A DNA stretch of 17,810 nucleotides from Pseudomonadota bacterium (GCA_023396465.1 JAEWWF010000068.1:1-17810), one strand, 5' to 3'; positions 1 through 7,969 are shown, counted from the first letter of the stretch. The notes: generated from the sequence alone by a model not told the origin. Numbers and translations: made by a program.

Positions 1-687
1 GCCTGGGGCACCGCCCTCACCGCCGCCGCCGGGCCGCAGTGCGATGCCGCCGCCGGCCGCGAAGCCCTGGAGACCCTCACCGGCCGCTTGCAGGCCGCCG
101 CCGGGCTGGCGGCCCCGCTGACGGTGACGGTGGTCGACGATCCTCTGGCGGAAGCCCGCGCCCTGCCCGGCGGCCACATCCTGCTCACGCGCGGACTGCT
201 GGACCTGCTGCGCACTCCCGACGAACTGGCCGGCGTGCTCGCCAACGAAGTGGCGGCCGGAGAACGGTTGGGGCCGGAACGCGCCATCCTTGCCAACCTG
301 CGCCTGCCCGAACTGGTCTCTCTGCGGTTGAGGGGCGCCGGCATGACCCCGGCCGATCTGTCGGCGGCGCTGGTCCGGGCCCGGCTGGCGGGCGAAGAAC
401 AGGCCGCGCTCGATGCGCGCACCCTGGCGCTGCTGACCGCCGCCGGGCTGCGCACCCGTGGCCTCGCCGCCTTTCATGATGTGTTGGCAAGCCGCGCCGC
501 CCAGGATGGCCGCGAGCCCCTTTACGCCCGCACCCACGCCGCCGACCGCGACCGGCTGGACCGTCTGCGCGCCGGCCCAGCCGGCGGCGCGGCGGCACTC
601 GGCTACGTTCAATGGGAGGCGGTGAAGGCCCTGTGCGCCACCATGCCGGCCGGCGCCGACGACGAGGGTGACAGTATTTCCGGCTGA
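1..687 (+). CDS. M48-like metallopeptidase domain protein with degenerate active site (5' truncated)
   Basis: The reading frame is open from the first base of the window, so the N-terminus lies upstream; 228 codons are visible. The stretch ARALPGGHILLTRGLLDLL followed by DELAGVLANEVAAGE matches the M48 (HtpX/BepA/Oma1) core, in which LPGGxxxxTxGLL leads into HExxH. Here the HExxH position reads NEVAA, so both zinc-binding histidines are replaced while the glutamate is kept. Further on, EEQAALDARTLALL resembles the ExxxAD helix that carries the third ligand, and ARTHAADRDRLDRL resembles the conserved C-terminal TH...R..L element. The fold therefore looks preserved and zinc binding lost. A scaffold or chaperone role is an inference. 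The next gene follows after 72 bases on the same strand. M48 relatedness is fairly sure; function is unknown. Confidence 0.7.
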   Translation, partial: AWGTALTAAAGPQCDAAAGREALETLTGRLQAAAGLAAPLTVTVVDDPLAEARALPGGHILLTRGLLDLLRTPDELAGVLANEVAAGERLGPERAILANLRLPELVSLRLRGAGMTPADLSAALVRARLAGEEQAALDARTLALLTAAGLRTRGLAAFHDVLASRAAQDGREPLYARTHAADRDRLDRLRAGPAGGAAALGYVQWEAVKALCATMPAGADDEGDSISG

Positions 688-759
688 GCGGGGGTTTCCT
701 CGTCACCCCGACGACCTCACATTGCGCGGCAGACCTCAACACCCGCCGGGAGTAGACCG

Positions 760-1653
760 ATGGCCGAGACCACCCGCCGCCTGCCGCAGCCCATCATCGA
801 TCTCTATGACGAATATACCCACGCGCCGCTCGACCGCCGCACCTTCCTCGATCGGCTGGCGGTGCTGGCCGGCGGCTCGGCGGCCGCCTATGCGCTGCTG
901 CCGGTGCTGGAGAACAATTACGCCCTGGCGCAGATGGTGGCGGCCGATGATGCCCGCCTGACCGCCGAGGAGGTTTCCATCCCGGTGCCCGAAGGCCGAC
1001 AGCCGGTGTCCGCCTACGTCGTCCGCCCGGCCGAGGGAAGCGACGCGCTGCCGGCGGTGATCGTCATTCACGAGAACCGCGGCCTCAACCCGCACATCCG
1101 CGACGTCGCCCGACGGGTGGCACTGGCCGGCTATGTGGCGGTGGCGCCCGACTTCCTGACCTCGGCCGGCGGCACCCCGGAGGACGAGGACCGCGCCCGC
1201 GACCTGATCGGACAGCTCGACCCCGCCGCGACCCTGGCCGAGGCCCTGGCCGTTGCCGCCTATGTCCGCGAGGGGCGGCCGGACGTCACTGGCAAGGTCG
1301 GAACCATCGGCTTCTGTTGGGGCGGAGCGCTGGTCAACCAAATGGCCGTCAACGACCCGCTGGTGACGGCCACCGTCTCCTATTACGGCCGCCAGCCGAC
1401 CGCGGAGGAGACGAAGAAAATCTCGGCACCGATCATGCTGCACTACGCCAGCCTGGACGACCGCATCAACGCCGGCATCCCGCCCTTCACCGCCGCCATG
1501 GTGGAGGCCGGCATCCCCTACACCCTGCACATGTACCAGGACGTCAACCACGCCTTCCACAACGACACCAACGGCGCCCGCTATGACAAAGCGGCGGCGG
1601 ATCTGTCGTGGCAGCGGACCCTGGAGTTCCTGGACCGCCATCTCAAAGCCTGA
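760..1653 (+). CDS. Dienelactone hydrolase family protein, probable Tat export
   Basis: This 297-residue alpha/beta hydrolase belongs to the dienelactone hydrolase family, which cleaves lactone or ester bonds with a Cys-Asp-His triad. The nucleophile is Cys186 in GFCWGG, the acid is probably Asp233 in SLDDRIN, and the histidine is His264 in NHAFHND. The HENRGL segment (residues 104-109) carries the family's conserved glutamate and arginine. The N-terminus has an RRTFL motif at 26-30 followed by a weakly hydrophobic stretch to about residue 50, which resembles a twin-arginine signal with a long n-region, as in YghX-type members. The start is supported by GGGAG at 748-752. The natural substrate cannot be read from the sequence. 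The downstream TetR gene has its own promoter-like region, so co-regulation is unproven. Confidence 0.9.
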   Translation: MAETTRRLPQPIIDLYDEYTHAPLDRRTFLDRLAVLAGGSAAAYALLPVLENNYALAQMVAADDARLTAEEVSIPVPEGRQPVSAYVVRPAEGSDALPAVIVIHENRGLNPHIRDVARRVALAGYVAVAPDFLTSAGGTPEDEDRARDLIGQLDPAATLAEALAVAAYVREGRPDVTGKVGTIGFCWGGALVNQMAVNDPLVTATVSYYGRQPTAEETKKISAPIMLHYASLDDRINAGIPPFTAAMVEAGIPYTLHMYQDVNHAFHNDTNGARYDKAAADLSWQRTLEFLDRHLKA

Positions 1654-1675
1654 GTGCCGACGACCACGCCGCCGA

Positions 1676-1704
1676 TTGACTCCGCATTCTAGAACGATCA
1701 TTCT
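1676..1704 (+). promoter_or_regulatory. Candidate promoter of the tetR-map pair
   Basis: TTGACT at 1676-1681 matches five of six bases of a sigma70-type -35 box. A weak -10 (CATTCT, 1699-1704) lies 17 bases downstream, inside the palindrome at 1690-1705. A repressor bound there would block the -10 region. The -10 is poor, so the exact start site is uncertain. Confidence 0.4.
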
Positions 1705-1705
1705 A
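1690..1705. promoter_or_regulatory. Palindromic operator, probable TetR-family site
   Basis: TAGAACGATCATTCTA is a 16-bp inverted repeat (TAGAA-Y-GATC-R-TTCTA) with only one symmetric pair broken. Its length and symmetry are typical of operators bound by TetR-family dimers. It overlaps the likely -10 region and lies 20 bases upstream of the TetR start, which points to autoregulation. The binding protein is inferred from position. Confidence 0.65.
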
Positions 1706-1725
1706 AATGTCGTTCCAGTCGCCGG

Positions 1726-2331
1726 GTGGGGTCGTCCGTGGTCCGTACCGCCAAGTTTTCCGAAGACGCTTTCCTTGCCGCCGCCGTCGGGCTGATCGCC
1801 CACGGCGGCCCGCAGGCGGCCACCATCGCCGCCGTCGCCCGCGCCGCTGGCGCTCCCAGCGGCTCCATCTACCACCGCTTTGCCTCCCGCGATGCCCTGG
1901 TGGCGCGGGCGTGGCTGACGATCCACGCCGACTTCCGTGCCGCCGTGCTGCCGCCACTGCGGCGGGGCGATGCCGCCGCCGCGGCCACGGCGCTTGTGGA
2001 ATGGGCGGCGGCGGAACCGTTGCACGCCGCCTTCCTGCTGCCGCACGAGCCGGAGGATCTGATCGGCAGCGCGCCGCCCGAAGACCTGCGACAGGCGGTG
2101 ATGGCGGCGCAGGAAGCACTGGACGCCGCCTTTGTCGCCTTCTGCCGGCGGGCCGGGGCGACGACGCAGGAGGACATCGCCTTCTGGCGCCATGTCGTCT
2201 TCGACGCCCCCATCGCCCTGCTCCGCCCCCACCTGCGGGGCGGCGAAGCCCTGCCGTCCTGGCTGCCGCACCTGCTGAACCGGGTGCTGCCGCCACTTCC
2301 CTCGCCCCTCCCGGATAGCCTCGCATGCTGA
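1726..2331 (+). CDS. TetR/AcrR family transcriptional regulator
   Basis: The protein is about 201 residues long, the usual size for the family. The N-terminal DNA-binding domain covers roughly residues 10-58, with the recognition helix and following helix in GAPSGSIYHRFASRDALVARAWL, quoted here in two parts: GAPSGSIYHRF and ASRDALVARAWL. The C-terminal two thirds is alpha-helical and would form the ligand and dimer domain; no ligand can be deduced. The start is uncertain: GTG at 1726 and GTG at 1738 are both in frame and neither has a strong ribosome site, while an in-frame stop at 1690 rules out longer forms. The last 7 bases overlap the start of the methionine aminopeptidase gene, so both are probably on one transcript and translationally coupled. 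Confidence 0.88.
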   Translation: MGSSVVRTAKFSEDAFLAAAVGLIAHGGPQAATIAAVARAAGAPSGSIYHRFASRDALVARAWLTIHADFRAAVLPPLRRGDAAAAATALVEWAAAEPLHAAFLLPHEPEDLIGSAPPEDLRQAVMAAQEALDAAFVAFCRRAGATTQEDIAFWRHVVFDAPIALLRPHLRGGEALPSWLPHLLNRVLPPLPSPLPDSLAC

Positions 2332-3113
2332 AAACCGCCTATCGGCCGGACCAGATCAACCCCTGCGGTATCCCGCTGCACGACGCCGACGACATCGCAG
2401 CCATGCGTCGCGCCTGCGCCCTCGCCGCCCGCACCCTCGACATGGTGGCGGCGCATGTGCGCGAGGGGGTCACCACCCTGCGGCTCGATGCCCTGTGCGA
2501 CACCTTCATGCGCGATCATGGGGCGGTTCCGGCCACCATCGGCTACAACGGCTACCGCCATGCCACTTGCATCTCGGTAAACCATGTGGTCACCCACGGC
2601 ATCCCAAGCGACCGTCAGGTGCTGCGGCCGGGCGATATCCTCAACATCGACGTGACACCACGGCTGGGGGGCTGGCACGGCGATTCCAGCCGCATGTACG
2701 TGGTGGGAGAGTGCGACGATGCCGCCCGCCGGCTGATCGACACCACCCAGGCCGCCATGATGGCCGGCATCGCCACCGTGCGCCCCGGCGGCCGCATGGG
2801 CGACATCGGTGCCGCCGTGCTGAAGACCGCCCTGTCCGGTCGCTATGGCGTCGTGCGGGAGTTCATTGGCCACGGCGTGGGCCGCATCTTCCATGCCCCG
2901 CCGGAGGTCCATCCCGTCGCCCGCGCCGGCACGGGGGAGCGGATGGAGCCGGGCATGATCTTCACCATCGAACCCATCCTTACCATCGGTAAGCCGGCGG
3001 TGCGCATTCTGCCCGACGGGTGGACCGTGATAACCCGCGACCGCAGCCTGTCGGCCCAGTTCGAGCATACCGTCCTGGTCACCGCCGAGGGCCACGAGAT
3101 TCTGACCCTATGA
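2325..3113 (+). CDS. map: Type I methionine aminopeptidase
   Basis: This 262-residue cytosolic enzyme removes the initiator methionine from new proteins. All five dinuclear metal ligands of the family are present: Asp109 (NIDVT), Asp120 (HGDSS), His183 (GHGVGR), Glu216 (TIEPI) and Glu247 (FEHTV). The substrate-side His91 in THGIP is also present. The length fits a type Ia enzyme without an N-terminal extension. The start codon overlaps the end of the TetR gene by 7 bp and has no clear ribosome site of its own, so it is probably translated by coupling. Being downstream of a regulator is unusual for a housekeeping map gene and suggests an extra copy, but this cannot be checked within the window. 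Confidence 0.95.
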   Translation: MLKTAYRPDQINPCGIPLHDADDIAAMRRACALAARTLDMVAAHVREGVTTLRLDALCDTFMRDHGAVPATIGYNGYRHATCISVNHVVTHGIPSDRQVLRPGDILNIDVTPRLGGWHGDSSRMYVVGECDDAARRLIDTTQAAMMAGIATVRPGGRMGDIGAAVLKTALSGRYGVVREFIGHGVGRIFHAPPEVHPVARAGTGERMEPGMIFTIEPILTIGKPAVRILPDGWTVITRDRSLSAQFEHTVLVTAEGHEILTL

Positions 3114-3275
3114 CCTTGGCACCCCCCACGCGGGAATAAGTCCGCGCTTTAAGGCGAGGCGGGAAGCCCCTGTATCCATGGTGACTTTCGGTTGATTTGT
3201 CGGCCTGAGTCGTCCACTGTTGTGGCGGCTTGTTCCCGTCGGAGCTCGCCGTTCTGGGGGTACCACCGGGGCACA

Positions 3276-4691
3276 ATGTCCGACAGAACCGAACATGCGG
3301 CCAAGGCCCGCCGGGCCCGCTTCGTCATCGACGCCGCCATGGGCGACGGCAGGGCGCTGGCGCCTGTGCCAGGGTCGTTGCGCCAGCCGCTGCGCAGCCT
3401 CGGCACTATCCTCGGGCGTGGTCGGCGGGCGCGGCTGCTGCACACCGCCGCCCGCCTCTACCCCATTCTCGCCCGCATCGAGGAAAAGCTCTATCCGGCG
3501 GCGCAGCGCGTGCTGGTGCCGCTGCCGCTGGAACAGGCGTTGGAACGGCCCGAGGTGGTGGAACGCGCCCTACAACTGTTCGATGGCGCCTGGAAGGCCG
3601 GACTGCTGGCCGTTCGCGGCGTCGACGGCAAGCCGATCCCGCCCGGAGACCGCAAACGCCCGGCGGCCGCCTGCGGCATGACAGTGGGTGATGCCGAACA
3701 GATATTCCTCGACCGCGTGGTGGTGGCGGTGTTCCGCGACAACCCGGTCATGGGCGAGAAGCTGAAGGGCGCCGTCGGCACCGTCGACGGCATCGGCAAG
3801 GTGCGGGCGCTGGCCGAACTGGACGCCCTGACGGTGGAGGAATTCACCAAAGGGCTCGGCCAGAACTTCCTTCAGATGCTGGCCCGCCTCCCGACCGAGC
3901 AGATGACGGCGGTGGTCAAGCTGAAGCCCTACCACATCCGGCCCTTGCGGACGATCCTCAAGAACGACTTCCGCAAGGTGTTGGACTGGGATCCGGCCTT
4001 CCTGACCGCCATCGCTGAAAGCTTCCACTGCGTCGAACAGATCCGCGACCTGGACGAAGACATCGACCTGATCCAAGACCCCGACAGCATCCGCGTGCTC
4101 GGCGCCTGGACCACCATCGACATCACCGAGAAGGTCAACGAGGACCGCCGCGCCCGAGGCCAGGCCCGCCTGAAGGGGCGGCGCTTTGAAACCGACATCG
4201 GCGCGCTCCGGCGCATCCTCGGCGGTGCCTTCGCCGATCTGGTGCAACGGCCGCCGGCCTTGCTGGCCGCCTTCGGCCAGATCATGCACGACCTGCGCGC
4301 CCTGCCGCCGCAGCAGCGCGGCGACCGCATCGACCAGTTGCGGGTGTTCGCCGAACGCTATGTCGAGTACATGACGCCGCAGGTGCTGGTGGCGCTGAAG
4401 ATCATCGGCCCCAACAACACCCGCCTGGAGAACCGCGACAAGACCGATCCCACCTTCGGCGAGGCCCTGAACATGCTGGAGGGCCTATGGCTGAAGGACC
4501 GGCTTGGCCGCAAGTTCTTCGAAGGACCGCTTCAGGACGCCCAGGGCGCCTCCGCCATCGCCCTCCTGGTCAAGCAGTTCGCCGAGATGAAAGCGCGCGG
4601 CTCCATCAAGGGCGAGGCCGAGGTGGTCCAGATCGTGGCCCAAAGCGACCTACTGGATGGCCCGCTGCGGCCTTTCATGAAACTGCGGTAA
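3276..4691 (+). CDS. Conserved hypothetical protein, 471 residues, unknown family
   Basis: I do not recognise this family. The ATG at 3276 is preferred over in-frame codons further upstream because GGGG at 3268-3271 can serve as a ribosome site and the upstream residues look non-coding. There is no signal peptide, membrane segment or known catalytic motif. The product looks soluble, mostly alpha-helical and rich in charged residues. Residues about 185-300 hold a strongly charged helical stretch containing KLKPYHIRPLRTILKND and a run of acidic residues in RDLDEDIDLIQD. Codon use matches the neighbouring genes. It is separated by about 160 bases from the genes on either side, so it is probably transcribed alone. 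Confidence refers to its being a real gene. Confidence 0.85.
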   Translation: MSDRTEHAAKARRARFVIDAAMGDGRALAPVPGSLRQPLRSLGTILGRGRRARLLHTAARLYPILARIEEKLYPAAQRVLVPLPLEQALERPEVVERALQLFDGAWKAGLLAVRGVDGKPIPPGDRKRPAAACGMTVGDAEQIFLDRVVVAVFRDNPVMGEKLKGAVGTVDGIGKVRALAELDALTVEEFTKGLGQNFLQMLARLPTEQMTAVVKLKPYHIRPLRTILKNDFRKVLDWDPAFLTAIAESFHCVEQIRDLDEDIDLIQDPDSIRVLGAWTTIDITEKVNEDRRARGQARLKGRRFETDIGALRRILGGAFADLVQRPPALLAAFGQIMHDLRALPPQQRGDRIDQLRVFAERYVEYMTPQVLVALKIIGPNNTRLENRDKTDPTFGEALNMLEGLWLKDRLGRKFFEGPLQDAQGASAIALLVKQFAEMKARGSIKGEAEVVQIVAQSDLLDGPLRPFMKLR

Positions 4692-4845
4692 GGCAGGCCC
4701 TGCATCCGGCGCATGGCGGAGATCCTCCTCCTCACGTCCGGTTCCCCTTCGGGGCTTTCCCGGTTTCTGGTACACTGAACCCTAGAGAACACCCCTGCCG
4801 CCACTTTCCGGACGGAAGCGCGCGGGGCAACAACGGAGGCGACCC

Positions 4846-5538
4846 ATGCCCAACGTCCAAGCCCTCATCCAAGCCATCCTGGCCGCCGCCACCGCCCCCG
4901 GTCCGACTGACAAGCCCCGTGAGAAGATTCCGGCCATCGCCATCTCGCGCGACTATGGGTCGGGCGGCGACGAGATCGCCGAACTGCTGGCGCAGCGGCT
5001 GCACCTCAAGCTCTACAACCAGGAAATGATCGACCGCGTGGCAACGCGGCTCGGCACCGACCCCGACACCGTTCGCCAGCTTGATGAAGGCGTCGGCCGC
5101 GTCCGCGAAATGTGGCTGACCCGTCTGTTCAGCGGTCAGGATCTGTCGCCCGATACCTACAAGCGGCATCTGGTCGACGTCATTCTCAGCCTTGGCCGCG
5201 CTGGCGGCGTGCTGCTGGGACGCGGCGCCCATGTGGTGCTGTCGACCTCCACCGCCCTGCGGGTGCGGATCACCGGCTCGCCGACGGTCTGCGCCAAGCG
5301 GGTGGCCGCGGCCGAGAACCTCACCTACGACGAGGCGCTGGAGAGACTCCGCGAGATCAACCACAACCGCGGCAAGTTCGTGTGGGAGCTGTTCGGCGTC
5401 CGCACCTCGGAGGCCAACAACTTCGACATCGTGGTCAACACCGACCGCCTCGTCGACTTCAACCAGGCCGCCGCCATGCTCGAACACGCCTACCATGCCA
5501 TCGGCGGCTTGAGCGAGAACGCCGACATCTCGGCCTGA
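4846..5538 (+). CDS. Cytidylate kinase-like family protein
   Basis: The 230-residue product matches the cytidylate kinase-like P-loop family (Pfam PF13189 type), distinct from canonical Cmk. The nucleotide-binding segment is AIAISRDYGSGGDEIAELLA (residues 30-49), with GSGG in place of the classical GxGK[ST]. This is followed by LKLYNQEMID, typical of the family, and a GRGAH motif near residue 125. RVAAAENLTYDEA and the INHNRGKF region would supply lid arginines. The start is supported by GGAGG shortly before the ATG. Members are assumed to phosphorylate a nucleoside monophosphate, but the substrate of this subfamily is not established. A possible -10 element (TACACT near 4774) lies upstream without a convincing -35. 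Confidence 0.88.
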   Translation: MPNVQALIQAILAAATAPGPTDKPREKIPAIAISRDYGSGGDEIAELLAQRLHLKLYNQEMIDRVATRLGTDPDTVRQLDEGVGRVREMWLTRLFSGQDLSPDTYKRHLVDVILSLGRAGGVLLGRGAHVVLSTSTALRVRITGSPTVCAKRVAAAENLTYDEALERLREINHNRGKFVWELFGVRTSEANNFDIVVNTDRLVDFNQAAAMLEHAYHAIGGLSENADISA

Positions 5539-5582
5539 CGCCCTCGGCGTCCAGGTTCCTTTCCCGGCGCGGCAGCCGCCGT

Positions 5583-5597
5583 CCCGCATCATGCGGG
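5583..5597 (+). terminator. Hairpin after the cytidylate kinase-like gene
   Basis: CCCGCA-TCA-TGCGGG forms a 6-bp stem with a 3-base loop, 45 bases after the stop codon. No T-run follows, so it could be a weak or Rho-assisted terminator, or simply a structure in the leader of the MerR gene. Confidence 0.3.
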
Positions 5598-5635
5598 GGG
5601 CCGCCGCGGCGCCGGCCTGCTTTCGGGGGTGTGCC

Positions 5636-6076
5636 ATGCCTGCCCCACCATCCTCCCCGTCCTCCTCCCCGCGCCGTGATCCGACGCCGGGTCCGTCACC
5701 GTCCCGCATGAGAATTGGCGAGGTGGCACGGTTGGCCGCCGTCACCGTGCGCACCATCCATCACTACGAGCGCGAGGGATTGCTGGGGGACGGTCAGCGC
5801 TCCGTCGGCGGCCACCGCTACTACGGTCCCGACACCCTGACGCGGCTGGAAAAGATCCGCCAGTTGAAGGACATGGGCCTGCGGCTGGACGAGATCGCCG
5901 GCCTTATCGACCTGCTGTGCGGCGCTCCCGACCGGGTCGCCGACCGTCGGCGGGTGATCGACACCCTGCGCCGTCGGCTGGCCGAAGCCGACCGCCGCAT
6001 CGCCGGTCTGCGCCGGCTGCGCGCCGACCTCGCCCACCGCATCGGTCAGTTGGAACAACTGGTCAGCGGCGCCTGA
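5636..6076 (+). CDS. MerR family transcriptional regulator
   Basis: The MerR domain begins at the internal ATG at 5708 with MRIGEVARLAAVTVRTIHHY, followed by the family-typical EREGL and RYYGPDTLTRL segments. Next come a linker helix and a long basic coiled coil over the last 50 residues, the usual dimerisation helix. Only one cysteine follows the DNA-binding domain, so the paired-cysteine metal site of MerR, CueR or ZntR is absent and the effector is unknown. The start is debatable. ATG 5636 has GGGGG at 5625-5629 and adds a 24-residue Pro/Ser-rich leader, while ATG 5708 begins exactly at the domain but has no ribosome site. It converges on the chemoreceptor gene with a 28-base gap. Confidence 0.85.
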   Translation: MPAPPSSPSSSPRRDPTPGPSPSRMRIGEVARLAAVTVRTIHHYEREGLLGDGQRSVGGHRYYGPDTLTRLEKIRQLKDMGLRLDEIAGLIDLLCGAPDRVADRRRVIDTLRRRLAEADRRIAGLRRLRADLAHRIGQLEQLVSGA

Positions 6077-6078
6077 TG

Positions 6079-6097
6079 CCGGCGCCTCCGCCGCCGG
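6079..6097. terminator. Hairpin between convergent MerR and chemoreceptor genes
   Basis: CCGGCG and CGCCGG form a perfect 6-bp stem around a 7-base loop and fill most of the 28-base gap between two convergent stop codons. Its position suits a shared bidirectional terminator, but no T-run follows on either strand. Confidence 0.35.
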
Positions 6098-6104
6098 ATG
6101 GGCG

Positions 6105-7814
6105 TCAGGCGGCGCGGATGTGGTGGACCACCTCCGTCACCCGCCCGTAGAGCAGGTCCGCCTGCTGCGACAGGCTGGTGGAACTGGCCAGCACCTGCCG
6201 GGCCGCCTGCCCGGTTTCCTGGGCCGCCGAGGTGACGGCCCCGATGGTGCTGGTGACTTGCAGGGTGCCGCTCGATACCTGCGCCACGTTGCGGGCGATC
6301 TCCTGCGTCGCCGAGTCCTGCTGTTCCATGGCCGAGGACACCGCCTCGGTGATGGTGCTGATGCGGCCGATCGTTTCGGTGATGCCCTCGATGGCGTCCA
6401 CCGCTTCGTGGGTCGCCCGCTGCATGTCGCCGATCTGGGTGGCGATCTCGTCGGTGGCGCGGGCCGTCTGGGTGGCGAGGTTCTTCACCTCGTTGGCGAC
6501 CACCGCGAAGCCTTTGCCCGCCTCCCCGGCCCGCGCGGCCTCGATGGTGGCGTTCAGCGCCAAAAGGTTGGTCTGCTCGGCGATGTCGGTGATCAGCCGC
6601 ACCACCGCACCGATGCGCTCGGCGGCGCTTTCCAGCCCCTTCATGATTTCCGAGGCATGGGCCGCCTTGGCGACGGCATCGCGGCTGATGTCGCTGCTTT
6701 CCTCCACCTGCCGGCTGATCTCGGCGATGGAGGCCGACAGTTCCTCGGCCGCCGCCGCCACCGTATGGACGTTGGCGGCGGCCTGTTCGGCGGCGGCGCT
6801 CACCCGCGTCGCCTGGTCGCTGGTTTCGGTGGCGGTGTCGGCCATGGCCTCTGCGGTGACATGCATCTCCTCGGCGGCGGCGGTGATGCCTTCCACCGCC
6901 TGCTGAACGCCATCCTGCAATTCGGTCGCCAGCCGATCGAGCAGCACCCGCCGATCGTGCTCCGCCTGGGCGGCGACGTCGGCCTGTCGGCGTTCCAACT
7001 CGGCGGCATGCAGCAGGCTATCGCGGAATCGGGCAAGATCGGCGCCGATGCGGCCAAACTCGTCGCCGCGCCCGGCCAGCCGCAGGGCGGCGTCGGCGGT
7101 CCGCCCGGCCACCGCCGCGACATCATGTTCAAGACCGTTGACGACGCCCCCCACCAGCCGCACCAGGATGATGGTGCCGATCGCCGCCACCACCGCCCCC
7201 ACCACCGCCAGTACCAGCACCAGGACAGTCAACGACTGGGCGGCATCGGCGGCCCGGTGGGCGCCGTCGGCCACCGCCGCCAGCGCCGTCTGTTCGGCGG
7301 CATGGGCATGCTCGCCAGCGCGATCAAGCGCCGACACCAAGCCCTCCGCCGCATCATCGAAGGCCACCATCAGCGGATTGCCGAGCGCACGCCCCCCCTC
7401 GGCATAAGCCGCCGCCATGGCCTTGCCGGCCTCGTACCACGCCGGGAAGTCGGCCTGCACCTCGGCGACCGCCGTCGCCACCTCCGGCAAGCCGCCATCG
7501 GCGGCCAGACGCCGCGCCGACTCGAGGTTCTCGCGCACCACCCGGGCATATCGCTCTGCTTCGCCGTAGCCCGTATCCTCGCCGGTGAGGGCGATGTCCG
7601 ACAACCATTGCTGCATCTGCGGCACGCCCGCCGTGGCACGGTCGATGGCTTGCACCAGCGGCACCATGGTCCGTGACAGACGCTGCGTCTCGCCGTCCAG
7701 AGTCGCCAGGGCGGGCCGCTGATTGCTGACCGTCACCAGCACCGCCACCGCCGCCACGCCCGCCAACCCAAGAACGGCGGCAAGCACTGCCAGCACCTTA
7801 CTTCTGAACCCCAT
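6105..7814 (-). CDS. Methyl-accepting chemotaxis protein
   Basis: This 569-residue receptor senses a periplasmic signal and controls CheA through CheW. Transmembrane helix 1 is at about residues 7-30, followed by a periplasmic helical sensor region of about 165 residues. Transmembrane helix 2 is at about 195-221, followed by a HAMP domain to about 270. The cytoplasmic signalling domain runs from about 300 to 560. The conserved hairpin tip is IAEQTNLLALNATIEAARAG (411-430), continuing into GKGFAVVANEV. The C-terminus lacks a CheR/CheB-binding pentapeptide. ATG 7814 is chosen because GGGGAGG precedes it and it begins directly with the MGFRSK-type n-region of the first membrane helix; an upstream in-frame start would add 20 unsupported residues. 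The ligand cannot be deduced. Confidence 0.96.
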   Translation of the reverse strand: MGFRSKVLAVLAAVLGLAGVAAVAVLVTVSNQRPALATLDGETQRLSRTMVPLVQAIDRATAGVPQMQQWLSDIALTGEDTGYGEAERYARVVRENLESARRLAADGGLPEVATAVAEVQADFPAWYEAGKAMAAAYAEGGRALGNPLMVAFDDAAEGLVSALDRAGEHAHAAEQTALAAVADGAHRAADAAQSLTVLVLVLAVVGAVVAAIGTIILVRLVGGVVNGLEHDVAAVAGRTADAALRLAGRGDEFGRIGADLARFRDSLLHAAELERRQADVAAQAEHDRRVLLDRLATELQDGVQQAVEGITAAAEEMHVTAEAMADTATETSDQATRVSAAAEQAAANVHTVAAAAEELSASIAEISRQVEESSDISRDAVAKAAHASEIMKGLESAAERIGAVVRLITDIAEQTNLLALNATIEAARAGEAGKGFAVVANEVKNLATQTARATDEIATQIGDMQRATHEAVDAIEGITETIGRISTITEAVSSAMEQQDSATQEIARNVAQVSSGTLQVTSTIGAVTSAAQETGQAARQVLASSTSLSQQADLLYGRVTEVVHHIRAA

Positions 7815-7875
7815 GATGCCTGCCTCCCCCTGGCCTGCCCGCTCCGCTCCCGATGCGGGTCTTTGCACAACCAAG

Positions 7876-7903
7876 ACTATAGGAGGCTACGCCGGGCGGT
7901 CAT
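7876..7903 (-). promoter_or_regulatory. Candidate sigma70-type promoter of the chemoreceptor gene
   Basis: On the minus strand ATGACC (7903-7898) and TATAGT (7881-7876) are separated by 16 bases and match four and five of the six consensus positions. The site is about 60 bases upstream of the chemoreceptor ATG. No flagellar sigma28 motif is apparent. Confidence 0.35.
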
Positions 7904-7945
7904 ACCTGGACGGATGGCAAGGCGGCGCCCCAATCCCCTACCCCC

Positions 7946-7969
7946 TGGCCAATGGATGTATGGCCAATG
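7946..7969. repeat. Direct repeat TGGCCAATG, two copies 15 bp apart
   Basis: TGGCCAATG occurs at 7946-7954 and again at 7961-7969, and GCCCATA then occurs twice just downstream (7969-7975 and 7986-7992). They lie in the divergent intergenic region between the chemoreceptor and the 144-residue protein gene, just upstream of that gene's likely promoter. Such repeats could be regulator sites, but chance is not excluded. Confidence 0.35.

Noticed and set aside
736..2271. A 511-codon open frame on the minus strand
   Set aside because: It lies antisense to the dienelactone hydrolase and TetR genes, encodes low-complexity Gly/Arg/His-rich sequence and has no domain; it is a by-product of high GC codon bias.
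4744..4754. CCCC-TTC-GGGG mini-hairpin after the 471-residue protein gene
   Set aside because: Only four base pairs and no T-run; too weak to call a terminator.
6120..7676. A 518-codon plus-strand frame across the chemoreceptor gene
   Set aside because: It mirrors the minus-strand chemoreceptor, whose domains are unmistakable; the plus-strand protein has no recognisable features.
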